A stretch of DNA of 18,296 nt from JBLRWS01 sp047921075. GTDB taxonomy: Bacteria > Bacteroidota > Rhodothermia > Balneolales > Balneolaceae. Under the pieces are notes generated by a model that saw only the letters and a list, made by a program, of their open reading frames with translations, was not told the DNA's origin and made no database searches. Of this stretch, positions 8,270 through 14,476 are shown in pieces. Each line of letters begins with the position of its first letter. Position 1 is the first letter of the stretch. Position numbers and translations under genes: made by a program. Location: positions 1 through 18,296 of the forward strand of contig JBLRWS010000047.1 of the NCBI GenBank assembly GCA_047921075.1, read 5' to 3'.

Positions 8270-8289
8270 TTTAAGTACATGTGCGTAGG
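8270..8289. promoter_or_regulatory. Second, degenerate operator copy, 22 bp from the first
   Basis: The 11-mer ACATGTGCGTA (8277-8287) repeats exactly the one at 8255-8265. Centred on CATG, this 20-bp site matches the perfect palindrome at 14 of 20 positions, with one strong and one weak arm. The centres are 22 bp apart, about two helix turns, so dimers bound to both would sit on the same face. It ends 13 nt from the stop of the LuxR-type gene. Confidence 0.6.
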
Positions 8290-8302
8290 CCCATTGGCAT
8301 AT

Positions 8303-8578
8303 CTACCCCCCGTTTTTCACATTTCTGACCATCCAGAGCCATTTTATCAGCCCAATTCTACCATCCACACCCAATTTCCGGCAGATATTATTTCTGTGCG
8401 TTTGGATGGTTCGTGGTGAATTACCCAGCTTTTTTGCGATTTCAATGCTGGTCAATCCTTGTTCCACAAGATCTAAAACTCTTGTTTCCGTTACAGACAA
8501 TCTCTTAAGCGCCTCTTCATAGCTTGACGGATCCTTGTTTTCCATGAAACTCTTCCATTCGTTTTTTACTCCTCCCAC
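8303..8578 (-). CDS. Solitary LuxR/GerE-type HTH transcription regulator
   Basis: Residues about 25-82 of this 91-aa protein are a GerE-type helix-turn-helix: LSVTETRVLDLVEQGLTSIE, then IAKKLGNSPRTIQTHRNNIC and RKLGVDGR. These are the conserved LT..E..VL.L...G.S..EIA..L..S..TV..H...I..KL pattern. There is no receiver or autoinducer domain, and an in-frame TAA a few codons upstream rules out a longer N-terminus. The start is uncertain: GTG at 8578 has AGGAG 12 nt upstream, while ATG at 8545 (residue 12) leaves the domain whole. It binds DNA as a dimer by family knowledge; the tandem palindromes directly downstream, in front of the peptide gene, are its likely targets (inference). Same strand as the peptide operon, so it could be co-transcribed as well as regulate it. 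Confidence 0.85.
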   Translation of the reverse strand: MGGVKNEWKSFMENKDPSSYEEALKRLSVTETRVLDLVEQGLTSIEIAKKLGNSPRTIQTHRNNICRKLGVDGRIGLIKWLWMVRNVKNGG

Positions 8579-8767
8579 TACAAAGAGTATCTCCTGCCTA
8601 AACTGTTACATTAGAAATCGTTAATATAGTTGGTGCACGTGCCACCAGATTCAGGGGGCACGAACCTATTTACTACTCATTCACTCTTTGAATAACCAGT
8701 GATTTGAAATGAAACTCGACACGTTGCCCACTTGCTGTACGGCTGTACGCTTTTCGATGTTCTCTCT

Positions 8768-9139
8768 TTAGATCCAGTTTCTTGAACCGTACCGAAGTGC
8801 ACCGCAGTATGCGTAAAAGGGAAACATTATCATTAAGAGCGTCAGTCCAAAACCACTCGTTGCATCCGGCACATTCAGTGCAATGGCAAGCGGCAGAGCC
8901 AGCACAATCAACAAAAAAGAGGTAATCCATCCGTAACGCCGCTGTTCGTAAAGTACAAACAGTAAAAAAGGGGTAAATAAAACGGCGGCCCCAATAATGA
9001 TAAAGATGGTAAAAAACCAGAGATGGGATACTGTTAACAGTACCCCACCGCCTATCTCGTAACTGAGGATCGTCCGCATCGTGGAAAGCCGGGAATCGGC
9101 CGGACTGTAGGTGTTTATATCCTGTTCGTTGAGATCCAT
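8768..9139 (-). CDS. Small membrane protein of unknown function
   Basis: A 123-aa protein with three likely membrane segments, about residues 38-63, 71-89 and 96-115, after a hydrophilic N-terminus of some 30 residues. A short charged loop YEQRRYG separates the first two. I recognise no family. The ATG has a strong, close purine-rich ribosome site (AGGAGGGG), unusual in this window. It follows the NTF2-like gene by 15 nt on the same strand, so the two are probably an operon. The 189-bp stretch downstream to the LuxR-type gene holds only a GC-rich imperfect inverted repeat (8631-8647). Confidence 0.65.
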   Translation of the reverse strand: MDLNEQDINTYSPADSRLSTMRTILSYEIGGGVLLTVSHLWFFTIFIIIGAAVLFTPFLLFVLYEQRRYGWITSFLLIVLALPLAIALNVPDATSGFGLTLLMIMFPFYAYCGALRYGSRNWI

Positions 9140-9154
9140 CCCCTCCCCTCCTGA

Positions 9155-9556
9155 TTACGTTTTATCGGGCAGCCACACTTCGTGCAGATGCACCCAGATG
9201 GGCGTGCCGCCGTCTACCCGAAACAGAACGGTGCTAAGGCGGCCTCTCTTTTCGCCATCGCGCCGGCCCTGCCACTCCTCGTACATCATGAGGCATAAAC
9301 CGCCTTCGTTGTAACGGCACTCCATGTTTTCGATCCAAATCTCTTCACCGCTCCAACTGCCGTGCGCCTGCATCAGATTTTCCATCAGGCCGGCTTTATC
9401 GGAGATACGGCCCGATGGGCTCACCATCAAAAAACGGTCATCAAGCCGGCAATCCAATGCCGAAAGCTCGTCCCCCGATTTGGGCATACGGCCGTTCAGC
9501 CACGCTTCAAAAAAGCGGTGAATGTCTATAATTTCTTTTTTGCTCTGCTTTTCCAT
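9155..9556 (-). CDS. NTF2-like / DUF4440-type protein
   Basis: This 133-aa protein has the layout of the NTF2-like fold: an N-terminal helix pair (IDIHRFFEAWLNG), a strand with a pocket-type motif (DDRFLMVSPSGRISDKAGLM), then strands ending in a WVHLHEVWLPD segment. Proteins of this fold (SnoaL, DUF4440) bind small hydrophobic ligands or act as isomerases, hydratases or polyketide-type enzymes; no catalytic residues can be assigned here. There is no signal peptide, so it is cytoplasmic. It is the first gene of a two-gene unit with the membrane protein at 8768-9139. It diverges from the amidohydrolase at 9700. Family assignment is moderate and rests on fold-level patterns, not on a diagnostic motif. 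Confidence 0.65.
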   Translation of the reverse strand: MEKQSKKEIIDIHRFFEAWLNGRMPKSGDELSALDCRLDDRFLMVSPSGRISDKAGLMENLMQAHGSWSGEEIWIENMECRYNEGGLCLMMYEEWQGRRDGEKRGRLSTVLFRVDGGTPIWVHLHEVWLPDKT

Positions 9557-9640
9557 ATCAGAAAGTGAGCTTTTTCCGTCACGCAGTCAAGTGGGGATTT
9601 TTGGATTCCGATCTGTGTTATCTGCTTATTTTGCAACGGG

Positions 9641-9669
9641 TTGACCCCTGTTTAAAAATCTGTTATTCT
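9641..9669 (+). promoter_or_regulatory. Candidate promoter of the YtcJ-like amidohydrolase
   Basis: TTGACC (9641-9646) and TATTCT (9664-9669) are separated by 17 nt, and transcription would start about 24 nt before the ATG at 9700. The -35 is five of six and the -10 four of six to the sigma70 consensus. Confidence 0.4.
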
Positions 9670-9699
9670 GAATCCACACAATAACAAACTTGTTGGCTT

Positions 9700-11439
9700 A
9701 TGCGTACCTTCGCTCGTGTTCTCTCTTTTCTGATTCTTGTTCTCGTCTCTTTATCCTGCAGTTCTGAACCTCAACCCAATCTCTTGCTTATCAACGCCGA
9801 GGTGTGGACGGTAGACAGCGATCGCCCCACGGCCGGGGCCATTGCCATTGCCGGCACCGAAATCGTAGCCGTTGGCACCACTGAAGAGATCTCCGCCATG
9901 GCCGACGTCAACACCCACGTGATCGATCTTGATGGCGCGTTTGTCGTGCCGGGATTTAACGACAACCACGTCCACTTTGCCAGTGCCGCCCGCTTTTTGG
10001 AGTTCAATATTATGCGAGCTTCTTCCCAGGCGGAGTTTGTGGAGCGCGTAGAAGATGTGGTGAACCGACTTGACGACGGGGAGTGGATTCTGGGCGGTTT
10101 GTGGGGTGCGTATGACGACTGGCAGTTTGGTAGCCCCGGGGGTTCGGGCGGCCAGCGCTTTACGCCCGACCTTCGCCGGGTAAACGAGCTAACGCCGAAT
10201 AACCCGATGTTCATCCACCGGTTCGACCGCTCGGAGTACGGGGTAAACCGCGCCGCTCTGGAAGCCGCCGGACTCGACCCCGACCAACCCCAAGCCGACG
10301 GCCTGCTCTTTGACCGCGATGCCAATGGCGAGCTTACCGGCATTGTGCGTGGCAACGGCGTGGCCTCCTTCTTTCGCAATTTTATTCCCGAGTCGTTCAG
10401 CTACGAACGGCGGCTTCAGCAAACGCGCAACGCACTGGCCGAAATTCGCAAGCATGGTGTAACCAATGTGAGCGATATGTCGGATGATACGCAGGTTGAT
10501 ATTTACCGCGACCTCCTCCGAAAGGGAGAGCTGACCGCCCGCATCCATTACCGCTACCATCTGGAGCGATGGGAAGAGCTTGCCGGGCAGGGAATGGAGA
10601 TCGGTACCGGTTCCCCGTGGCTGCGCTTTGGATCCCTGAAGGGCCATATCGACGGGATTATGGGGAACAGCACCGCCCGTTTTTTCGAGCCGTACGATCA
10701 TCAGCCCGATGAACGCGGCAGCTGGCGGCGGCTAATGGTGGATGAGGATGGCGGGTACGATCCCGAGCGATTTTACAGCTACATGAAAGGGGCGGATGAT
10801 GCCGGATTGCAGCTTACCATCCACGCCATCGGTGATGAGGCCAATCACCTGTTGCTTAACATGCTGGAGCGGCTGATTGAGGAGAACGGCGAAAAAGACC
10901 GCCGCTTTCGCCTGGTGCATGCTCAGGTGATGAACGATGAGGATATTGCCCGACTCGGAGAGCTTGGTGTGGTGGCCGAGGTGCAGCCGATTCATGCCAG
11001 TGATGACATGCGATGGATGGAGGAGCGAATCGGCACCGATCGATCGGCGGGAGCGTACGCCTTCCGCAGTATTCTGGATAGCGGAGCCGTTCTGAGCTTC
11101 GGAACCGACTGGCCCGGCACGGCAGCGGCAGAGTATCACATCAGCCCAATGTACGGATTGTACGCGGCGGTAACGCGCAAAACGATGACCGGAGAGCCGG
11201 AGGGAGGCTGGTTTCCCGATGAGCGTATCTCTATGGAAGAGGCCATTCGCGCGTATACTTTGGGAACGGCCTACGCCAATTTTGAAGATCACATCAAAGG
11301 AAGCATTACACCCGGTAAGCTGGCCGATATCACCGTGTTGGATCGATCGTTATTTGAAACGGACCCGATGGATCTGCCCGATGTAGAGGTACTTTACACC
11401 ATTGTGGACGGGGAGGTTGTTTATAGTCGTGAGTCTTGA
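9700..11439 (+). CDS. YtcJ-like exported amidohydrolase (Amidohydrolase_3)
   Basis: This 579-aa protein belongs to the YtcJ-type metal-dependent amidohydrolases. It begins with a lipoprotein-like signal (MRTFARVLSFLILVLVSLSC, Cys 20), whose lipobox is loose, so it is exported and probably lipid anchored. The barrel shows GFNDNHVHF (H90, H92), TIHAIGDEA (H375), LVHAQ (H407) and FGTDWPG (D470), the metal-site set of the family; the C-terminal block GSITPGKLADITVLD closes the composite domain. Relatives hydrolyse amides, N-formyl or cyclic amide bonds; the substrate here is not readable. It stands alone between divergent and convergent genes. Its last codons (cgt gag tct tga) lie inside a GAGTCTT repeat tract, so the C-terminus and stop were probably reshaped by that repeat. 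Family call firm. Confidence 0.9.
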   Translation: MRTFARVLSFLILVLVSLSCSSEPQPNLLLINAEVWTVDSDRPTAGAIAIAGTEIVAVGTTEEISAMADVNTHVIDLDGAFVVPGFNDNHVHFASAARFLEFNIMRASSQAEFVERVEDVVNRLDDGEWILGGLWGAYDDWQFGSPGGSGGQRFTPDLRRVNELTPNNPMFIHRFDRSEYGVNRAALEAAGLDPDQPQADGLLFDRDANGELTGIVRGNGVASFFRNFIPESFSYERRLQQTRNALAEIRKHGVTNVSDMSDDTQVDIYRDLLRKGELTARIHYRYHLERWEELAGQGMEIGTGSPWLRFGSLKGHIDGIMGNSTARFFEPYDHQPDERGSWRRLMVDEDGGYDPERFYSYMKGADDAGLQLTIHAIGDEANHLLLNMLERLIEENGEKDRRFRLVHAQVMNDEDIARLGELGVVAEVQPIHASDDMRWMEERIGTDRSAGAYAFRSILDSGAVLSFGTDWPGTAAAEYHISPMYGLYAAVTRKTMTGEPEGGWFPDERISMEEAIRAYTLGTAYANFEDHIKGSITPGKLADITVLDRSLFETDPMDLPDVEVLYTIVDGEVVYSRES

Positions 11440-11454
11440 GTCTTGAGTCTTGAG
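11431..11454 (+). repeat. Heptamer tandem repeat (GAGTCTT x3 + GAG)
   Basis: Three perfect copies of GAGTCTT followed by a partial unit. The first copies supply the last sense codon and the TGA of the upstream amidohydrolase. An inverted copy of the motif lies at 12262-12273 on the other side of the toxin-antitoxin pair. Confidence 0.85.
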
Positions 11455-11519
11455 AGGTTGTAACATGTCAATCCGGTATTTTATCGAGAACAAAACATTA
11501 GGAGGCTGGAATATTTTTT

Positions 11520-11525
11520 TATAAT
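11520..11525 (+). promoter_or_regulatory. Perfect -10 box (TATAAT) of the toxin-antitoxin operon
   Basis: TATAAT stands 48 nt before the antitoxin ATG. No good -35 is seen (the best is TTAGGA at 16 nt). Transcription would start near 11531, at the edge of the operator half-sites. Confidence 0.5.
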
Positions 11526-11530
11526 ATTGC

Positions 11531-11563
11531 AATCAATGCATTCGTTGATTTCATTGAAATCAA
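11531..11563. promoter_or_regulatory. Palindromic operator of the toxin-antitoxin operon
   Basis: TTGATTTCATTGAAATCAA (11545-11563) is a perfect inverted repeat around one central base, ending 10 nt before the antitoxin start. The hexamer AATCAA/TTGATT occurs three times in alternating orientation, at 11531, 11545 and 11558. This fits autorepression by ribbon-helix-helix antitoxins of the FitA type, which bind paired palindromic sites. Confidence 0.65.
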
Positions 11564-11573
11564 ATTATATTGT

Positions 11574-11816
11574 ATGGCAAGTATCACAATAAGAAACCTG
11601 GATAAAAACTTAAAATCGCAGTTAAAAATAAGGGCTGCAAAACATGGCAGGTCCATGGAAGAGGAAGTACGCAATATTTTGAAGTCTGCTGTGGCAACTG
11701 AAAATCCGCAAGAAGATAATTTCGCGGAGGCTGTTCAAAAACGTTTTGCTCCATTTGGTGGTGTAGAGTTACCTGAAATACCAAGAGAGAAAATGAAAAG
11801 ACGTCTCGATTTTTAG
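11574..11816 (+). CDS. FitA-like ribbon-helix-helix antitoxin
   Basis: This 80-aa protein begins MASITIRNLDKNLKSQLKIR, then AAKHGRSMEEEVRNIL, the classic Arc/MetJ-type ribbon-helix-helix of FitA/StbC antitoxins: a DNA-binding strand followed by two helices, with the GRSMEEEVR segment typical of the family. The C-terminal part (about 45-80) is the tail expected to wrap the toxin. It binds DNA as a dimer and, with the toxin, represses its own promoter; the palindromes in front of it fit that. The toxin gene starts 3 nt after its stop. Base composition is clearly more AT-rich than the flanking genes and lysine codons are frequent, which suggests acquisition by transfer. Confidence 0.92.
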   Translation: MASITIRNLDKNLKSQLKIRAAKHGRSMEEEVRNILKSAVATENPQEDNFAEAVQKRFAPFGGVELPEIPREKMKRRLDF

Positions 11817-11819
11817 GTC

Positions 11820-12245
11820 ATGTTTGTTCTCGATACAAACATACTTTCCGAACTAATGAAACCGTCACCGAATCAAAAAGTAATGGATTGGATTGCGAGA
11901 CATCCAAAAATGTCACTTTTCACTACCTCGATTACTGAAGCAGAAATTTTATACGGGCTATCCATTATAGAAAAAGGAAATAGAAAATCAGCGTTAATGA
12001 ACGCAGCAACCAAAATTTTCACCGAGGATTTAAAAGGCCGCGTAATACCATTTGATTCACAAGCAGCTTCTTTTTTTGCATCCATATCAGCCAGCAGAAA
12101 ATTAATCGGGCAGCCCATAAGTCAATTTGATGCTCAAATAGCTGCTATTTCCAAATCCCGTGCGGCTTCCTTAGTCACCAGAAATAAAAAGGATTTTGAT
12201 GACTGCGGAATTATCGTCATCAATCCATGGGAAGATAAAGAGTAA
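11820..12245 (+). CDS. FitB/VapC-type PIN-domain toxin
   Basis: The 141-aa protein is a PIN-domain ribonuclease of the VapC/FitB type. The acidic residues of the active site are in place: D5 (MFVLDTNILSELMKP), E42 (SITEAEILYG), D104 (SQFDAQIAAI) and D125 in the TRNKKDF segment. The first three stand at the same numbers as those known for FitB of Neisseria. Such toxins cut RNA, often tRNA or rRNA, in the presence of magnesium and are inhibited by the paired antitoxin, encoded 3 nt upstream. The length is normal and no residue is missing, so it looks functional. It ends 38 nt before the convergent methyltransferase. AT-rich like its partner. The RNA target is not predictable from sequence. Confidence 0.93.
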   Translation: MFVLDTNILSELMKPSPNQKVMDWIARHPKMSLFTTSITEAEILYGLSIIEKGNRKSALMNAATKIFTEDLKGRVIPFDSQAASFFASISASRKLIGQPISQFDAQIAAISKSRAASLVTRNKKDFDDCGIIVINPWEDKE

Positions 12246-12261
12246 AAAATTACCCTCACTT

Positions 12262-12273
12262 CTCAAGACTCAC
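12262..12273 (-). repeat. Inverted copy of the GAGTCTT repeat motif
   Basis: CTCAAGACTCAC is the exact reverse complement of GTGAGTCTTGAG at 11429-11440. Both lie just outside the toxin-antitoxin pair, about 0.8 kb apart. Looser GTGAG-type repeats continue to the methyltransferase stop at 12284. Confidence 0.8.
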
Positions 12274-12283
12274 TTCTCTCACC

Positions 12284-13108
12284 TCACCTCAAAACTCCAA
12301 GGGCATAAATCCCGTTGCCTTTCTTGTTCCGGGTATAGAGATCGGCAAAATTCATCAGCAGGCAGAACGGCATCACAACCGGGTAGTAGATCACTAATGG
12401 CAGTGCTGCAAAAAGGCCCAGTTTATTAAACCAGATCATCGGCCATTTTACGGATAGTATCCAGGCTTTGTGTCCCCAGAATCCGTACGTGTAATGGACC
12501 AGCTCCACATCCAAACCGGCCTGCTCCATTTTATCCCGGATATCCTTTTTAGAATAGCCTGCACGGGCGTGTTCGCCAACAAATGTATCCTCTTCATCGC
12601 CATCCTCTTCGGAGTAGTGCGATGGAGAGTGCATCAGCAAAAACCCCCCTTTTTTTAAATGATTTGCCAGGTTTTTAATCACCTGCACATCATCTTCGAT
12701 ATGCTCCAAAACATCCACGCAGAGAATGCCGTGGTATGTTTGCCCGGTATTTAATTCCAGCAAATCGGCCTCATCAAACCGTACACGGCCGTTCTCAATA
12801 TCATTTTCAAAATAGTGGCGGCAATCTTCCAGGTAGCCGGCTTTTACATCAACGGCATGCAGGTGTACATTTTTAAACCTTCTGAGGATAAACCGGTCGT
12901 ACTGCCCGAATCCGCTTCCGGCATCCAGCATCTGCCACCCCCCTTTTTTATCGTATTCCCGTCCGGTTCTCTTTAACAGCCTGCGAACATGCCAGCTTCT
13001 AAGAAAAAAAAGATCCAATAAAAAATAGAACATCCGCCGAAGCCATTTCGAGCCCCTGATGATTGCTGAAAATTTATCCTTAACCGGATCGTAGGCAATG
13101 GTGCTCAT
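12284..13108 (-). CDS. Class I SAM-dependent methyltransferase, membrane-associated
   Basis: This 274-aa protein has the SAM-binding motif LDAGSGFGQY at 61-70, an acidic residue at the end of strand 2 (HAVDVK), and CVDVLEHIEDD at the strand 4 region, the arrangement of class I methyltransferases (Methyltransf_11/UbiE-like). After the catalytic part, residues about 217-250 are strongly hydrophobic (LGLFAALPLVIYYPVVMPFC), so it is probably attached to the inner membrane. A basic N-terminal segment with FYFLLDLFFL may also bind membrane. Its ATG overlaps the stop of the glycosyltransferase by four bases (ATGA), which implies coupled translation and a shared substrate, perhaps a lipid-linked sugar. 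The acceptor is unknown. Confidence 0.85.
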   Translation of the reverse strand: MSTIAYDPVKDKFSAIIRGSKWLRRMFYFLLDLFFLRSWHVRRLLKRTGREYDKKGGWQMLDAGSGFGQYDRFILRRFKNVHLHAVDVKAGYLEDCRHYFENDIENGRVRFDEADLLELNTGQTYHGILCVDVLEHIEDDVQVIKNLANHLKKGGFLLMHSPSHYSEEDGDEEDTFVGEHARAGYSKKDIRDKMEQAGLDVELVHYTYGFWGHKAWILSVKWPMIWFNKLGLFAALPLVIYYPVVMPFCLLMNFADLYTRNKKGNGIYALGVLR

Positions 13109-14076
13109 TGGCCGATTATTTCTGCTATGGGAGGTTCAAACTTTTTGGCGCGGCTGTTGATGAGTTCTCCCAAAAACCCAATAGAGAAAAATTGCACCCC
13201 TACCACTACCAGTAAAATACCGAGGAAAAAGAGCGGACGGTTGCCAATCGGTTCCCCGAAGAAGAGTTTCAGCGCCGCGATATATGCGTTGATGAGAATA
13301 CCTGCCACCGACAACACCACCCCGATGGAGCCGAAAAAGTGCATGGGGCGCTGCATATACCGGTTCACAAAGAGCAGGGTTATCAGGTCTAAAAATCCAT
13401 TCATGAACCGTGAGAGTCCAAATTTGGTCTTGCCAAATTTCCGGGGGTGATGTTTCACCTCCTGCTCTTCGATCTTTCCAAAGCCCTGCCATTTGGCCAG
13501 AAGCGGAACGTAACGGTGCAGCTCGCCGTACAAGCTGATATGGTCGATAACTTCCCGCCGATACGCTTTGAGGCCGCAATTGAAATCGTGCAGCTGAATG
13601 CCGGTTGCCCAGCGTGTTACCGCGTTAAAAAACCGCGACGGTACCGTTTTAGAGATCGGGTCGTGGCGTTTCTTTTTCCAGCCACTTACCAGATCGCTGC
13701 CGTTTTTCAGTTTTTCAAGCATGGCCGGCACTTCGAAGGGATCGTCCTGCAAGTCGGCGTCCATCGTTACGATGAATTGGCCGAGTGCTTCATCAAACCC
13801 GGCCTGCAGGGCTGTACTTTTGCCGCTGTTTTTGCGCAGACGAATGCCCCGCACCGTGGCCTCCTGATCGACCAGGTTTTGAATTTCCTGCCACGAACCA
13901 TCATCTGATCCATCATCTACAAACAGAATTTCGAGGCTTGTACCCGCCAGTGCTTCGTGAATACGGCGTGCCAGCTCCGGCAGTGATTCCTGCTCGTTAT
14001 AAAGAGGGATGACAATGCTTACCTCGGGGGCAGCATCAGCAGGATAAGCGTGCGATCTACGTTTTTGTTCGGCCAA
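13105..14076 (-). CDS. Family 2 glycosyltransferase, DPM1/GtrB-like
   Basis: This 323-aa GT-A enzyme shows SIVIPLYNEQESL near residue 20, FVDDGSDDGS near 52, the DAD-type metal site MDADLQDDP near 105, and the family block SGWKKKRHD. Two membrane segments follow (about 242-266 and 280-305), as in GtrB, DPM1-type and related polyprenyl-phosphate sugar transferases. By family it moves a sugar from a nucleotide donor to a polyprenyl phosphate at the cytoplasmic face. The start is probably the TTG at 14076: the upstream ATG is out of frame and no internal start precedes the catalytic motifs. It is the first gene of a two-gene operon with the methyltransferase. The sugar is not identifiable. Confidence 0.88.
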   Translation of the reverse strand: MAEQKRRSHAYPADAAPEVSIVIPLYNEQESLPELARRIHEALAGTSLEILFVDDGSDDGSWQEIQNLVDQEATVRGIRLRKNSGKSTALQAGFDEALGQFIVTMDADLQDDPFEVPAMLEKLKNGSDLVSGWKKKRHDPISKTVPSRFFNAVTRWATGIQLHDFNCGLKAYRREVIDHISLYGELHRYVPLLAKWQGFGKIEEQEVKHHPRKFGKTKFGLSRFMNGFLDLITLLFVNRYMQRPMHFFGSIGVVLSVAGILINAYIAALKLFFGEPIGNRPLFFLGILLVVVGVQFFSIGFLGELINSRAKKFEPPIAEIIGQ

Positions 14077-14146
14077 TGACTTGCATATTCGTTAGAATAG
14101 TGAGATTCTCAGCTACAGAGTTGCAAAAATAACGCATTTCAGTGCC

Positions 14147-14476
14147 ATGAAGAAATTGTATTACTCGATTGGGGAAGTGAGCAAAATTACCGGGATTGAA
14201 CCGCACGTGATTCGGTATTGGGAAACCATTTTCGACGATCTGAATCCCGGTAAAAACAGAGGCGGTAACCGCACCTACAAAGAAGCCGACGTAACGCTGA
14301 TTTTGCAGCTAAAAGAGTTGATACAGGATAAAAAATACAGCACCGCCGGTGCCAAGAAAATTATTGAAGAGGGCATTGATCCGCGGGATGAAGCCCCGGC
14401 ACCGCTGCCCCCTTCCGTTCAAAAAGATCTGAAGGAGATGCGCCTTTTTCTGGAAGATCTTGCCAAAAAGTTATAA
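14147..14476 (+). CDS. MerR-family transcription regulator
   Basis: This 109-aa protein starts with the MerR-type winged helix: YSIGEVSKITGIEPHVIRYW, with wing and linker NRGGNRTYKEADVTLILQLK, then a second helical part (YSTAGAKKIIEEGID). This short form ends in a helix (QKDLKEMRLFLEDLAKKL) that could be the dimer coil, and it has no effector-binding domain or metal-binding cysteines. The family binds DNA between spaced -10 and -35 boxes; the target cannot be read here. It diverges from the glycosyltransferase operon and is convergent with the heme A synthase gene; the two stop codons directly abut. The small heat-shock-regulator-type MerR proteins of this group are the closest match I know. 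Confidence 0.88.
   Translation: MKKLYYSIGEVSKITGIEPHVIRYWETIFDDLNPGKNRGGNRTYKEADVTLILQLKELIQDKKYSTAGAKKIIEEGIDPRDEAPAPLPPSVQKDLKEMRLFLEDLAKKL

Noticed and set aside
8631..8647. GC-rich inverted repeat TGGTG...CACCA downstream of the membrane-protein gene
   Set aside because: The centre does not pair and there is no T-run; too weak to call a terminator or operator.
8673..8930. Minus-strand open frame with several cysteines
   Set aside because: It overlaps the membrane-protein gene in another frame. That gene has a strong ribosome site and clean membrane segments; the Cys residues come from shifted codons.
11440..12290. Insertion sequence around the toxin-antitoxin pair
   Set aside because: No transposase frame, and the flanking motif is a short repeat, not typical IS ends.
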